Assembly (NCBI RefSeq): GCF_026126405.1 | Contig: NZ_JAFMTQ010000009.1 | Location: 61,290-125,289, forward strand | Direction of reading: 5' to 3' | Length of the DNA: 64,000 bases | DNA from: Aureitalea sp. L0-47 | GTDB taxonomy: Bacteria; Bacteroidota; Bacteroidia; Flavobacteriales; Flavobacteriaceae | Part shown: positions 16,804-25,179 of the stretch, piece after piece | Numbering within the stretch: the stretch's first letter is position 1 | How the letters are laid out: each line of letters opens with the position of its first letter | Notes under the pieces: generated by a model | The model's database searches: none | The model's input: the letters and a program-made list of their open reading frames with translations, nothing else | What the model was told of the DNA's origin: nothing | Position numbers and translations under genes: made by a program

Positions 16804-18053
16804 TGGATAAACTAAAAGCTGCCGGATTATATGGAAGGGAACTCATAGCAGTTTCAGGCTCGTTGGCAAGACGATACAACGGCTGCCTTGGCATGCTTGG
16901 TGTTGAACCTACAGCGCTGGATCGATTCCATATAGACGGAATGGGCTGGAGTCCGGAGATCGCCGAGGAAAAGTCGAATCCGTTCTATCTGAATATAGGG
17001 GAGGCAAATTCCAATGCGATAATCATTTCACCTAACCAAGAAGGCAACCCGGTGCACATGCCATTTCACTCTTTCGACAGGGATATTATGACGACAGTGT
17101 TCACTGCCTACGCCAAGGAAATACGAGATATTACCAAAGACTCTGCTATTTGCATTCACCTGGATCAGCATATGGACACCTACTACGAACCATTTGATCT
17201 GTTACGATATAACCAGCTCACTTTGAGTTTCAGGATACTAAACGACCTGGCAAGAAAACAGAAAGAGCAACTTGAGCTGGTAGAAGAATTCAATAGCGGT
17301 AATAATTTCATAAACAGAGACATTCATAATAAGCTATTGGATTCGGCCAGGAACTTTGGTGATTTACGAAACAGGAAACTGGAACTAGAACCCCTTAAGC
17401 TGAAGATCAGGTCATTCTACACCAAGGCTTTCGGTGGGATCTTTGTGCTGAGGGACTTTATCAACGACATCATCATATTTGAATCGGAAGAGTATTTTAA
17501 GAAAGCGATTAAAGATACGGTTCACGATGTCACGATGTTCCATATCGATCACAATGAATTGACAGCTACATTGGTCAATCACCTCATCGCCGAATTCAAC
17601 ATAAAAAAAGCAGCAAAAACCAAGCGTTACGAGCGCATCAAAAACCACTTATTTGTTCAGGAACTAAAAGAATGTAAGCACCCGTGGACGGAAGTACTTG
17701 ATAGTCCGATGCTATTCAAACGCTATCTGAATGAACTAGACGTTGAAGCTAAAAAAAGGTTGATGAGCGTAGAGCGGTATAACCAGCGCAAGATCGTAGA
17801 ACGCGAATTAAAGATGGACGAAGTAGTAGATCCCATCTATATGAAAGCTTTGCTGGAACCACATTCATCGCTGGAAGTAGAGCATAAAGAACTTATTTGG
17901 AAATTACTTACCAAGATCGTCCCGGTGGACCCGCTTCACCTTTATTGGTATGATAAAAAGCATTTTTACGAGACCTATCTTACCTGGCCCGAAGGTTACC
18001 AGGACTGGGTAATAGACCGCATCCTTAAGAACAATCTAAACTACGCATCATGA
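16803..18053 (+). CDS. unrecognised 416-aa protein of the AAA+ operon
   Basis: A soluble protein whose ATG overlaps the AAA+ stop by one base, so the two are very probably translated together. The N-terminal 120 residues hold conspicuous conserved-looking motifs (RFHIDGMGWSPEIAEE, NIGEANSNAIIISP, VHMPFHSFDRDI), followed by a long helical region and an aromatic-rich end (LHLYWYDKKHFYETYLTWP). No catalytic motif that I can name. Its stop overlaps the next start (ATGA). Function unknown; its position suggests a direct partner of the ATPase. Confidence 0.75.
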   Translation: MDKLKAAGLYGRELIAVSGSLARRYNGCLGMLGVEPTALDRFHIDGMGWSPEIAEEKSNPFYLNIGEANSNAIIISPNQEGNPVHMPFHSFDRDIMTTVFTAYAKEIRDITKDSAICIHLDQHMDTYYEPFDLLRYNQLTLSFRILNDLARKQKEQLELVEEFNSGNNFINRDIHNKLLDSARNFGDLRNRKLELEPLKLKIRSFYTKAFGGIFVLRDFINDIIIFESEEYFKKAIKDTVHDVTMFHIDHNELTATLVNHLIAEFNIKKAAKTKRYERIKNHLFVQELKECKHPWTEVLDSPMLFKRYLNELDVEAKKRLMSVERYNQRKIVERELKMDEVVDPIYMKALLEPHSSLEVEHKELIWKLLTKIVPVDPLHLYWYDKKHFYETYLTWPEGYQDWVIDRILKNNLNYAS

Positions 18054-18562
18054 CACTGGAGATCATTGTATTTGTAATCGCCATCCTTTTCGGAATTATC
18101 ATCTACTGGAGGGAATCGAAGAGTAATAGGCTATACCGATTTTTTAATAAGATGATGCATTCCAAGGATTTGCAAATGGAGCCGGACAACCCCAAGGGTT
18201 TTGTCCACAAGCAGGTATTCCTGATGCGCTTGGTCTGGATCACTTTACTTTACGTTATCGCGGGAGCATTGATAAGCTTTGCCACTCCTATTAATGTGAT
18301 CTTCTTCCAGTACTTCGTATCGGCCATCGTGGGCACACTGATAGGGACGTATATCGCCTCGGCATTTATTTTTACCTCTCAGGGTCTAAAAAAGGAGAAC
18401 CTCAAGAAGAAATTCGATGAGGCCGTGGAAAAGGGAAAAGACTTCGTTGAAGACCTAACTGAAGATGACGAAGCCCCTGAAGCCGTTCAGGAAGAAAAAG
18501 AGTCGGCAAAGGAGCAAAAAAGTGCTCGTGACCGTTTGAAAGACAAGGGAATGATAAATTAA
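18050..18562 (+). CDS. small membrane protein with acidic helical tail
   Basis: A 170-aa protein with three hydrophobic segments (about 3-19, 59-79 and 84-112). A cytoplasmic-type charged helix follows (LKKENLKKKFDEAVEKGKD, then a Glu/Asp-rich stretch and KSARDRLKDKG). It starts in an ATGA overlap with the 416-aa gene. It may anchor the soluble proteins of the operon to the inner membrane (inferred). No family recognised. Confidence 0.7.
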   Translation: MTLEIIVFVIAILFGIIIYWRESKSNRLYRFFNKMMHSKDLQMEPDNPKGFVHKQVFLMRLVWITLLYVIAGALISFATPINVIFFQYFVSAIVGTLIGTYIASAFIFTSQGLKKENLKKKFDEAVEKGKDFVEDLTEDDEAPEAVQEEKESAKEQKSARDRLKDKGMIN

Positions 18563-18568
18563 TGGCCC

Positions 18569-18610
18569 CGGACATCGGACATCGGACATCGGACATCGGA
18601 CATCGGACAA
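18569..18610. repeat. heptamer repeat CGGACAT, six copies
   Basis: Five perfect copies of CGGACAT (18569-18603) and a sixth ending in CGGACAA (18604-18610). They lie in the 78-bp gap between the 170-aa and 556-aa membrane protein genes, 30 bp before the latter's ATG. A seven-base unit can change copy number by slippage, which would alter spacing here but no reading frame. Confidence 0.95.
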
Positions 18611-18640
18611 TAAAAAAGTAACAATCTAATCTAAAGTAAA

Positions 18641-20311
18641 ATGATAAAGGCATACTGGAAACGCGGAAAAAAACAACGGCGCAGGGTAATTATCGGCGGA
18701 ATCATTTTGCTGTTATTGCTGTTCTTCCTTCGGGATGATTATCAGCCCGCCCTTTTATTCCTTCGGAAATTCATATTCATCATCCTGGTGTGCGGACTCT
18801 TCCTCGCATTAACCCTTCGGAAATTCCGAAGTGCACCCAGTGCCGGACGACGATTACTCATCATGCTAGGGATCATCGCTTTTTTTGGCACGCTGTGGTT
18901 CTTCGGCTCGAAATTACAACTATACGCCTACATGCAAACCTATAATGTATTTCAGAATCTAAATAAGATCGAAATACATGAATTACCACTTACCCAGAAC
19001 GAACGAATCCAACCATTCAACAATATTGTGACCATGGCCTACGAATCCATCGGTGAGACACAGGAAGTGTCCTTACCGCAACTAGTTCGTGTGGACAGCA
19101 GTAACCAATGGACCATGGCCGTGCAACCTTCCAGAGAATACACATGGCAGCGGATCAGCGATAACACAGAGGAATTATTCACGGTAGAAAGCACCTCTCC
19201 ATTTCCCCGTTTCTCGGGTGATAACCGCATTCCAGTAACCTTCTCCATTGGTGAATCCCTGGCTTTCAGCAGGAATACTTATAATGCCGTGGTGCAGCGC
19301 TTCAATTTCTTCCAATTGTTTACCATGGAACCCAGCGACGTGTTCTACATGAAGAATGACGAAGGAAAATGGGTGCAAGTGGTAAGCCTGATCAAATGGA
19401 AGGGCTTCTTTTTCCCTTATCCTTCTTACGGCGGAGTAATGATCGTAGAACCTGGTGAACACGACTTTATGGACTACCTGGAGCGCATCAGCATAGGTAA
19501 GGGAACTTATATTCCACCAGATGAAATCCAGAACTATCCGTTTCTAACCAAACAGAATACACTGGCGGAAGAAGTGTCGCGCCTACAGGCGCAGTCATTG
19601 CAATTCCTGGGCGGATTTACCGATCCGCTACCCTGGAACATGGAAACAGCCGTTAAGATCCCGGATCTGAAAGACGATGAGAATATGCAGCCTTTTGTGA
19701 CCGACTTCAATTTTGATACCATGGAGGTGGATGCATACAGTGGCTTATACCATTGGTTCGGACTTGAGCCCGTGGGTGAAGAACGAACAAGCTTGTCCTT
19801 CAGTGTGATGATCCCTGCCGATGGAACCGACAAATTGCTCTACTACAACCACGCTGCCAAAAAAGAAGGACTTGCTGGAGTTTCAGCCATGCCGCTAAAA
19901 GTGATCGAATCGAGAAAGGAATACGACTGGAGCGTGAACAAACCCGTTGAATTCCGTCCGTTCGTTAAAGAGATCGGTGGCAGGAAACGTATGTTCGTGT
20001 TTTGCACTGTTGCAGCCAAAAGGGACGATAGCAAGAAATTCGATGGATCGGCTACGCCCGATCTTGCCCTGGTGGACACGGAGTATCGCGATGTAGTTTG
20101 GATCGATGCAAAGCACCCTTCTCAGTGGGAATCTGCCATCCTTGAGCAATTAGGCGAGACCTGGAAAACTTCCGAAAATTTAAGAGATGAGGATATCTGG
20201 CCCGATAGGAACGATCCTGATTTAAATTCAATTATTCAATTAGATAGCACGGCGCTGCAAGAGGTCTCAGAAGAACTCCTGGAGGTAATCAAAGACAGTA
20301 TTAGCAACTAA
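18641..20311 (+). CDS. membrane protein with large non-cytoplasmic domain
   Basis: A 556-aa protein. A basic N-terminus (KRGKKQRRR) is followed by three hydrophobic segments (about 17-32, 42-60, 70-90). A domain of about 450 residues then follows, rich in beta strands and aromatics (WKGFFFPYPSYGGVMIVEPGEHDF, GLYHWFGLEPVGEE, YDWSVNKPVEFRPFV). It is the last plus-strand gene of the AAA+ operon, with only the heptamer repeat before it, and ends against the convergent small membrane gene with a 4-bp overlap. Family not recognised. The outward domain suggests a sensing or substrate-presenting part of the system (inferred). Confidence 0.7.
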   Translation: MIKAYWKRGKKQRRRVIIGGIILLLLLFFLRDDYQPALLFLRKFIFIILVCGLFLALTLRKFRSAPSAGRRLLIMLGIIAFFGTLWFFGSKLQLYAYMQTYNVFQNLNKIEIHELPLTQNERIQPFNNIVTMAYESIGETQEVSLPQLVRVDSSNQWTMAVQPSREYTWQRISDNTEELFTVESTSPFPRFSGDNRIPVTFSIGESLAFSRNTYNAVVQRFNFFQLFTMEPSDVFYMKNDEGKWVQVVSLIKWKGFFFPYPSYGGVMIVEPGEHDFMDYLERISIGKGTYIPPDEIQNYPFLTKQNTLAEEVSRLQAQSLQFLGGFTDPLPWNMETAVKIPDLKDDENMQPFVTDFNFDTMEVDAYSGLYHWFGLEPVGEERTSLSFSVMIPADGTDKLLYYNHAAKKEGLAGVSAMPLKVIESRKEYDWSVNKPVEFRPFVKEIGGRKRMFVFCTVAAKRDDSKKFDGSATPDLALVDTEYRDVVWIDAKHPSQWESAILEQLGETWKTSENLRDEDIWPDRNDPDLNSIIQLDSTALQEVSEELLEVIKDSISN

Positions 20312-20712
20312 ACGGAAGGGCTAAAATAGACTACAACATAGACTATCGAAATATATACCCAAAGCGCAGTGAAAAGTACATGCATGGTGGTCTCAAAAAC
20401 TTTTCCACGCCATAGCTTGGTAGAGTAGATAAACAGCTGAAATACGAGTCGGACACCCCAGAAAACGGCCATGCCCAGTGACACAATTTGTCCGAGTTCT
20501 GTACTAACCAATAGATCTGCCTGGCTAAAGGATAACAGCCCCATAAGAAAGACCATCAACGCAATGAAAAATGTGTGTACTTTCATCATCTGCCTGTTGA
20601 TGAGACTCAAGGATTTGAGTTCTTCTTTCCACTTGAAATACTTTGGAAAGGGTATATGGACAAACGCCAGTACCATCAGCAAAATTCCTATGATCTTAAG
20701 ATGTAGCTCCAT
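20308..20712 (-). CDS. small four-helix membrane protein, unknown
   Basis: About 134 aa from MELHLKIIGILL. Four hydrophobic segments account for most of it (IIGILLMVLAFVHIPFP, FFIALMVFLMGLLSF, IVSLGMAVFWGVRLVFQLF, VLFTALWVYISIVYVVVYF). The start at 20712 lies 17 bp inside the upstream methyltransferase-like gene, so it is probably translationally coupled. Last gene of a four-gene minus-strand operon (22563 to 20308). No function can be named. Confidence 0.7.
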   Translation of the reverse strand: MELHLKIIGILLMVLAFVHIPFPKYFKWKEELKSLSLINRQMMKVHTFFIALMVFLMGLLSFSQADLLVSTELGQIVSLGMAVFWGVRLVFQLFIYSTKLWRGKVFETTMHVLFTALWVYISIVYVVVYFSPSV

Positions 20713-21454
20713 TTTTAGTGAGTATAAAAGTTGAAACAAAAGGTGTGATCTTGATTTCTTTCTGAAGATACAGATCGGATGTTGAAAAAGATTTCAACCA
20801 ATTTTTTTTACTGAAGAAATGAAAGACTCCAACCGTGTAAGCCAGGAAATTTGGGAGGTCCCGAAGATGTTCTACAACTACTACTCTACCTTCTGAAGTT
20901 AGGATCCTGTTTACGTCTTTGAAGAACTGTATCCTTTCCTTTTGATCCCGAATCTCATGAGCACTCATAAATACAAACACCCCGGATGCAGTTTCATCTT
21001 CCACCGGGATGCTGGATGTTTCTATGGCAGTAGATCCATGGTAAGGTGGGTATGCTTTGCGCGCCCTCTTTATCGACACCTCCGTATGCCGTTCCGGGTT
21101 GTAGAAATCGAAAACCTTCAGGGTCGACCCAGGATATCTGGACCGAATGAACTCCGAAGTCTCATCAAATCCCGCATTGATATTCACAATAGTATCCGAA
21201 TCTCCGAACTTCAGATCTTCCAGGTAATTCAACGTATAAAGATCCGATCGGTCGTAGACCCAATAGGAAACTATCAGGGATTTCAAAACAGGAACGACCA
21301 AAATGACCACTGCTATAATCGCCACAAATGAACTGAGGTAATGATTCAGAAGGAAAAAAATTACGGGAACCAGGATCACGAATATCACATAAAAGTGCCA
21401 GTTGAATCGAACGATGTTCCAAACTCCTTCAAAAGGTTTTCTTATCCTTTCCAT
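20696..21454 (-). CDS. membrane-anchored methyltransferase-like protein
   Basis: About 252 aa from MERIRKPFEGVW (13-bp overlap with the gene before it; an ATG 8 codons earlier is also open). Two N-terminal membrane helices (YVIFVILVPVIFFLL and IIAVVILVVPVLKSLIVSYWV) precede a class I methyltransferase-type fold. The visible parts are VNINAGFDETS in place of the usual Gly-rich motif I, STLKVFDFYNPE as motif II, GVFVFMSAHEIRD as motif IV, and NRILTSEGRVVVVEHLRDLPN as motif V/VI. The degenerate motif I leaves doubt about SAM binding. Substrate unknown. Confidence 0.72.
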   Translation of the reverse strand: MERIRKPFEGVWNIVRFNWHFYVIFVILVPVIFFLLNHYLSSFVAIIAVVILVVPVLKSLIVSYWVYDRSDLYTLNYLEDLKFGDSDTIVNINAGFDETSEFIRSRYPGSTLKVFDFYNPERHTEVSIKRARKAYPPYHGSTAIETSSIPVEDETASGVFVFMSAHEIRDQKERIQFFKDVNRILTSEGRVVVVEHLRDLPNFLAYTVGVFHFFSKKNWLKSFSTSDLYLQKEIKITPFVSTFILTKNGATS

Positions 21455-22188
21455 ACTTCCTTTACTCCTTTCTTCCAAAAATAAGGGACTTTTGTAATCT
21501 GGAAAGCGTTGGCCAGGATCATCCCATCGATGTTGAGGTTATGAATAAATTCAAAATGATGGTTGGTTACTGAAAGTGGCTGGGGTTTCCAATTTTGACG
21601 GACGCCCTCGATAATGAGCACTTCTTTTTTTTCGGAATTGTAAGTAAAAGTGAATGGAAGCGGCCCTGCAAACCTCCTCGCTTCTTTCCATGAACTGAAG
21701 GGAGAACCTTGGGGTAAGGGTGCCTCTTCGGATGAAGCAAGGAAGTCGGCCCTGAAAACAGAACCATCGGAGATCACAGATGTTTCTGCATCCTTGTCTT
21801 CAAATCGTATGTCGGTTGTAGAATAATTGTAGTGAGTAAAAATATTTCCGAAGAACTCCATCTTCTTTCGATTGGTTTCTGATTTCAGTATATACAATCC
21901 TCTAAGACGCTTTCCATTATTTCTCGTGTAACGCACGAAGACCCGATAACCTATGAGCATGAATTTATTTCCGGTGAATTCAGGCATCCCTTTGGGTCTG
22001 AGATTTTTGGTTTCAACCATGGCTACTGCAACAAATCCATATTCATCGTTGAAGGTATCCAAAGTGAGGCATTCGGGAAGCAAGTGTTCCAGAGAAGCTT
22101 TAGGCGCCGCGAAAGTAAAAACCACCGACCGTTCAAAAAAGGCCTCTACGGCGAACGGGTGGTCCTTTAAAAAATTGAGCACAGCCAT
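21442..22188 (-). CDS. DUF2071 family protein
   Basis: A 248-aa soluble protein matching the YqjF/DUF2071 pattern: a beta-rich N-terminal part with LEHLLPECLTLDTFNDEYGFVAVAM, GYRVFVRYTR and GLYILKSETN, then a C-terminal half with FTYNSEKKEVLIIEG. The family's biochemical role is not established. It lies directly after the DoxX-like gene (no gap) and overlaps the methyltransferase-like gene, so the four genes form one transcript. Confidence 0.78.
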   Translation of the reverse strand: MAVLNFLKDHPFAVEAFFERSVVFTFAAPKASLEHLLPECLTLDTFNDEYGFVAVAMVETKNLRPKGMPEFTGNKFMLIGYRVFVRYTRNNGKRLRGLYILKSETNRKKMEFFGNIFTHYNYSTTDIRFEDKDAETSVISDGSVFRADFLASSEEAPLPQGSPFSSWKEARRFAGPLPFTFTYNSEKKEVLIIEGVRQNWKPQPLSVTNHHFEFIHNLNIDGMILANAFQITKVPYFWKKGVKEVWKG

Positions 22189-22563
22189 TTATTGCAATCG
22201 TTTCGCAATGATGAATTCATTAATAAAGATAAGGATCACAAAAAGGATGGCAAACAACATATTCATACTACCCCAAAGGAGTAATTCCGGCACCAGGATC
22301 ACTTCAAGTATATTCATTAGCAGTACCAGCACTATTTGGGTGATCGCATTAAATTTCGCCCTATAACCGCTTAAAATCCAGAATCCCATGATAACTTCTC
22401 CCAATCCGATTGCGAGAGTGAGTTGCTGGGCGTATTCAAATCCGAGGATTTTAGCGACAATAAACTCATGCCGGGGAATCATACCAAGGATCTTGCAGTA
22501 GAAGCCGTTCACAAACCAGACGACAGCGAAACTAATTCTAAGGATCACATAAATCGATCTCAT
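22189..22563 (-). CDS. DoxX-like small membrane protein
   Basis: A 124-aa protein with four hydrophobic segments, starting MRSIYVILRISFAVVWFVNGFYCK. It also has GLGEVIMGFWILSG, typical of DoxX-like proteins of Bacteroidota. Biochemical role uncertain. First gene of the four-gene operon (DoxX-like, DUF2071, methyltransferase-like, small membrane protein), 10 bp after the porin-like gene on the same strand, so it may be part of a longer transcript. Confidence 0.75.
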   Translation of the reverse strand: MRSIYVILRISFAVVWFVNGFYCKILGMIPRHEFIVAKILGFEYAQQLTLAIGLGEVIMGFWILSGYRAKFNAITQIVLVLLMNILEVILVPELLLWGSMNMLFAILFVILIFINEFIIAKRLQ

Positions 22564-22573
22564 AATTCAAACA

Positions 22574-24472
22574 TTATAAGAAGAAGTTCCAAACCAGGCC
22601 AAATCGGATTACCGCATCCCGATACGGATATCCCGGGGCGGCAAAGTGGCTGTTTGATGTATTGAACAATTGATTGATATGTTCATACTTAACGTATATC
22701 CTGGTTTGACGGATCTTGGCATTGAAGAAAAGGTCTACCATTGGGAATCCACCTATCTTCTCATTTTCCTGTACATAGAATTCGGCAAGCACCGGATCAT
22801 AGCCGTTCATATCGTATTCGGTGAAGTATTTCACAGTTATACCCGTTTGCAGGAACATTGCTTTTTTAAACCACTCGTCCTGGTAGTAGAGTGAGTGACG
22901 TGTGACGATCTGAGGAATATTAAATACTTCATCCCCACTTACCGCCTGTTGGAACATCACGGTATTCATGAGTGCGAATGATTTATAACGAAATTCCCTG
23001 GATGCTTTTACCTTCATGTAATCTACCCTATCCCCGTATTGTTGTGGGGTTGGTGTGCTGTCGTTCGCTTTTATGGTGAAATAGGTGAAATCATCGATTC
23101 CCGTGTAACTCACTTCAGCATCGAGAAGTTTTTCAGAATTCAGTTCGAATTTCAATTCCTGGGTTTTGACATTCTCAAAATCGTTCTGCCAATTGTAATT
23201 TACATAATCGCTCTGATTCAGAAGAAAATTGAAGTTCGGTGCCACCGAATGAATTGTCGCTGAAGCCTTCACTTTGTTTTCCTCATTAAAGGAAAATGCA
23301 GCGGCGGCATTCAGGTAATTTCCGTCGAAATCACCCGCGATATTGATCTTACCATTACCTGTAAGTTCGAATCCGCGATACTGCTTCCTGTAACTGGCTC
23401 CGAATTGTACCAGGTTGCCCTGGATCCTGTTCGTGATACGTCCTTCATCCAGGACTATGACGGTGTTATAACCGTAATTAAAGTCTGTATAACCAATAGA
23501 AGCCCCGATTTCCCCCAGTATTGAATTTTCCAGTCTGGCATATCCCTGAACATTGAAATCCTCCAGTTTTGTCGTCTTTTTTAGATCTGATGCCTCATAG
23601 GATTCACCGAATCCTGTGAATGGCTCGCCCTGTCGATATTCGTAAAATTTGTCTTCGTAGCTAATTCTATTTCCAATATTCAGGACATTATACGATGTAG
23701 AGTCCCTTTTACTGATCAATTCGTATTCATGGTCCGCGTAGAAACGCAAGCCTTCCAGTTTGTTTTCGGCATTTTCGAAATTTACATCGAGTCGGCCACG
23801 GTCTTCGAATTCCGGATCATTTGTTTCGAATAGGAATATGGAGTTCGCATTCAGGCCACCATTTTCTCTGTTCAAAATATCCTGGGCGGCGATATGCCCT
23901 CTGAATTTGTATCTTTTGTTCTTTGTTTGATAATTTGTTGTAAACCTGAAATTACCTGTACTCGTAAGCGATTGCTGGTAACTTCCCAGGGAGCGCACCC
24001 CTTTATAGGCTATGGAAAAATTGAATTGTTCGCTGGTGTTCACCGTAAGAAAGGCGTCCAGTTGCTGCCCCTGGTTGAAGGCAGTCCTGAAATAAAGTTC
24101 TGTGAGCGGCGTAGGAACCCGAAAATAGTGCATGTCCTCAATTTCAGCGTAGTTAAAATGATGCGATTGAGCTACGAATAGCGGTTTCAGGTTTTTATTA
24201 TTGAAGGAATATCCGAGAGAATTGTATGTCTGTCCAACGTTCGCAAAAGGAATCAATTCAAAATCGTCTCTCCTCAGGTAGTTGAATTTATAATCCTTCT
24301 GAATACTAAGCGCAGTATCTACATTGGTGGTATCCCTATCGTGGGATATAATCTTGTAAAGATCGATGGGCGCCTTATTTTGTGGGGTGTTGTCAGGGCC
24401 GGTGGGATAACTTTGAGAAAACACTACAGTAGTGAAAAGGGATAGAAATAAGAACGAAAGTGTTTTGCTCAT
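22574..24472 (-). CDS. putative outer-membrane porin (Porin_10-like)
   Basis: A 632-aa exported beta-barrel protein. From MSKTLSFLFLSLFTTVVFSQS there is a Sec signal peptide with a cleavage site near FSQ. Many alternating amphipathic strands rich in Tyr, Phe and Asn follow, ending with the aromatic terminal strand AVIRFGLVWNFFL expected of outer-membrane barrels. The frame runs 67 codons further upstream, but that part overlaps the divergent rnhB gene and lacks a signal, so the ATG at 24472 is used. A -7 box lies 20 nt upstream. In flavobacteria this family commonly sits beside rnhB. Substrate unknown. Confidence 0.85.
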   Translation of the reverse strand: MSKTLSFLFLSLFTTVVFSQSYPTGPDNTPQNKAPIDLYKIISHDRDTTNVDTALSIQKDYKFNYLRRDDFELIPFANVGQTYNSLGYSFNNKNLKPLFVAQSHHFNYAEIEDMHYFRVPTPLTELYFRTAFNQGQQLDAFLTVNTSEQFNFSIAYKGVRSLGSYQQSLTSTGNFRFTTNYQTKNKRYKFRGHIAAQDILNRENGGLNANSIFLFETNDPEFEDRGRLDVNFENAENKLEGLRFYADHEYELISKRDSTSYNVLNIGNRISYEDKFYEYRQGEPFTGFGESYEASDLKKTTKLEDFNVQGYARLENSILGEIGASIGYTDFNYGYNTVIVLDEGRITNRIQGNLVQFGASYRKQYRGFELTGNGKINIAGDFDGNYLNAAAAFSFNEENKVKASATIHSVAPNFNFLLNQSDYVNYNWQNDFENVKTQELKFELNSEKLLDAEVSYTGIDDFTYFTIKANDSTPTPQQYGDRVDYMKVKASREFRYKSFALMNTVMFQQAVSGDEVFNIPQIVTRHSLYYQDEWFKKAMFLQTGITVKYFTEYDMNGYDPVLAEFYVQENEKIGGFPMVDLFFNAKIRQTRIYVKYEHINQLFNTSNSHFAAPGYPYRDAVIRFGLVWNFFL

Positions 24473-24491
24473 GTAAGGACGTCTTATCGCA

Positions 24492-24499
24492 CAAAGGTA
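24492..24499 (-). promoter_or_regulatory. -7 box for the porin-like gene
   Basis: The minus strand reads TACCTTTG, an exact TAnnTTTG match, 20 nt before the porin ATG. No clear -33 TTG is seen at the usual distance. Confidence 0.5.
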
Positions 24500-24533
24500 A
24501 ATTATTAAACGAAAATAGTTACTTTTAATTTCA

Positions 24534-25133
24534 GTGTTAGCCCTTAAAATAAATCCTGGTCTTATAGAGTGCGGAACCGACGAAGCGGGGCGTGGTTGCC
24601 TTGCCGGTCCGGTAACGGCTGCAGCGGTTATACTGCCCGATGATTTCAGCCATCCCTGGCTTACCGATTCCAAGCAACTTTCAGAAAAAAAACGAGAAGA
24701 ATTGCGGCCTGTAATAGAGCAAGCTGCCGTTGCTTATGCCGTGGCTCATGTGATGATGGAAGAGATCGACCAGGTAAACATCCTCAACGCCTCCATACTG
24801 GCGATGCACAGGGCTATTGAACAATTAAAGATCCAGCCTGAATTCATTGCCATAGATGGGAATAAGTTCAAACCTTACAAGAAAACAGCCTACGAGTGTG
24901 TGGTGAAAGGTGATAGCAAATACCTGCACATCGCCGCCGCCTCCATACTCGCAAAAACGTATAGGGACGAATACCTTCACAAGCTACATGCGGAGTTCCC
25001 CGCTTATAACTGGAAAAGGAATAAAGGATATCCTACGTTAGAGCATCGGGATGCCATTAAGAAATATGGACCTACGCCTTATCACCGCAAGAGTTTCAGG
25101 TTACTCCCGGAACAACTTCGGCTCGATCTGTAG
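24534..25133 (+). CDS. rnhB: ribonuclease HII
   Basis: A 199-aa cytoplasmic nuclease that cuts the RNA strand in RNA-DNA hybrids and at misincorporated ribonucleotides. Signature [12 protein letters not shown] (acidic D16, E17), [18 protein letters not shown] and [16 protein letters not shown] supply the metal-binding acids. The C-terminus has [18 protein letters not shown] sequence ([14 protein letters not shown]). It begins with GTG; no in-frame ATG precedes the catalytic motif. Divergent from the porin gene across 61 bp. Confidence 0.95.
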   Translation: MLALKINPGLIECGTDEAGRGCLAGPVTAAAVILPDDFSHPWLTDSKQLSEKKREELRPVIEQAAVAYAVAHVMMEEIDQVNILNASILAMHRAIEQLKIQPEFIAIDGNKFKPYKKTAYECVVKGDSKYLHIAAASILAKTYRDEYLHKLHAEFPAYNWKRNKGYPTLEHRDAIKKYGPTPYHRKSFRLLPEQLRLDL

Positions 25134-25179
25134 ATTGTTGAAAAGACGTAGATAAAGTATTGGTAAACCAACTGTTTCG

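Noticed and set aside
24473..24673. 67-residue N-terminal extension of the porin-like protein
   Set aside because: It overlaps rnhB and the -7 box, and the true signal peptide begins at 24472.
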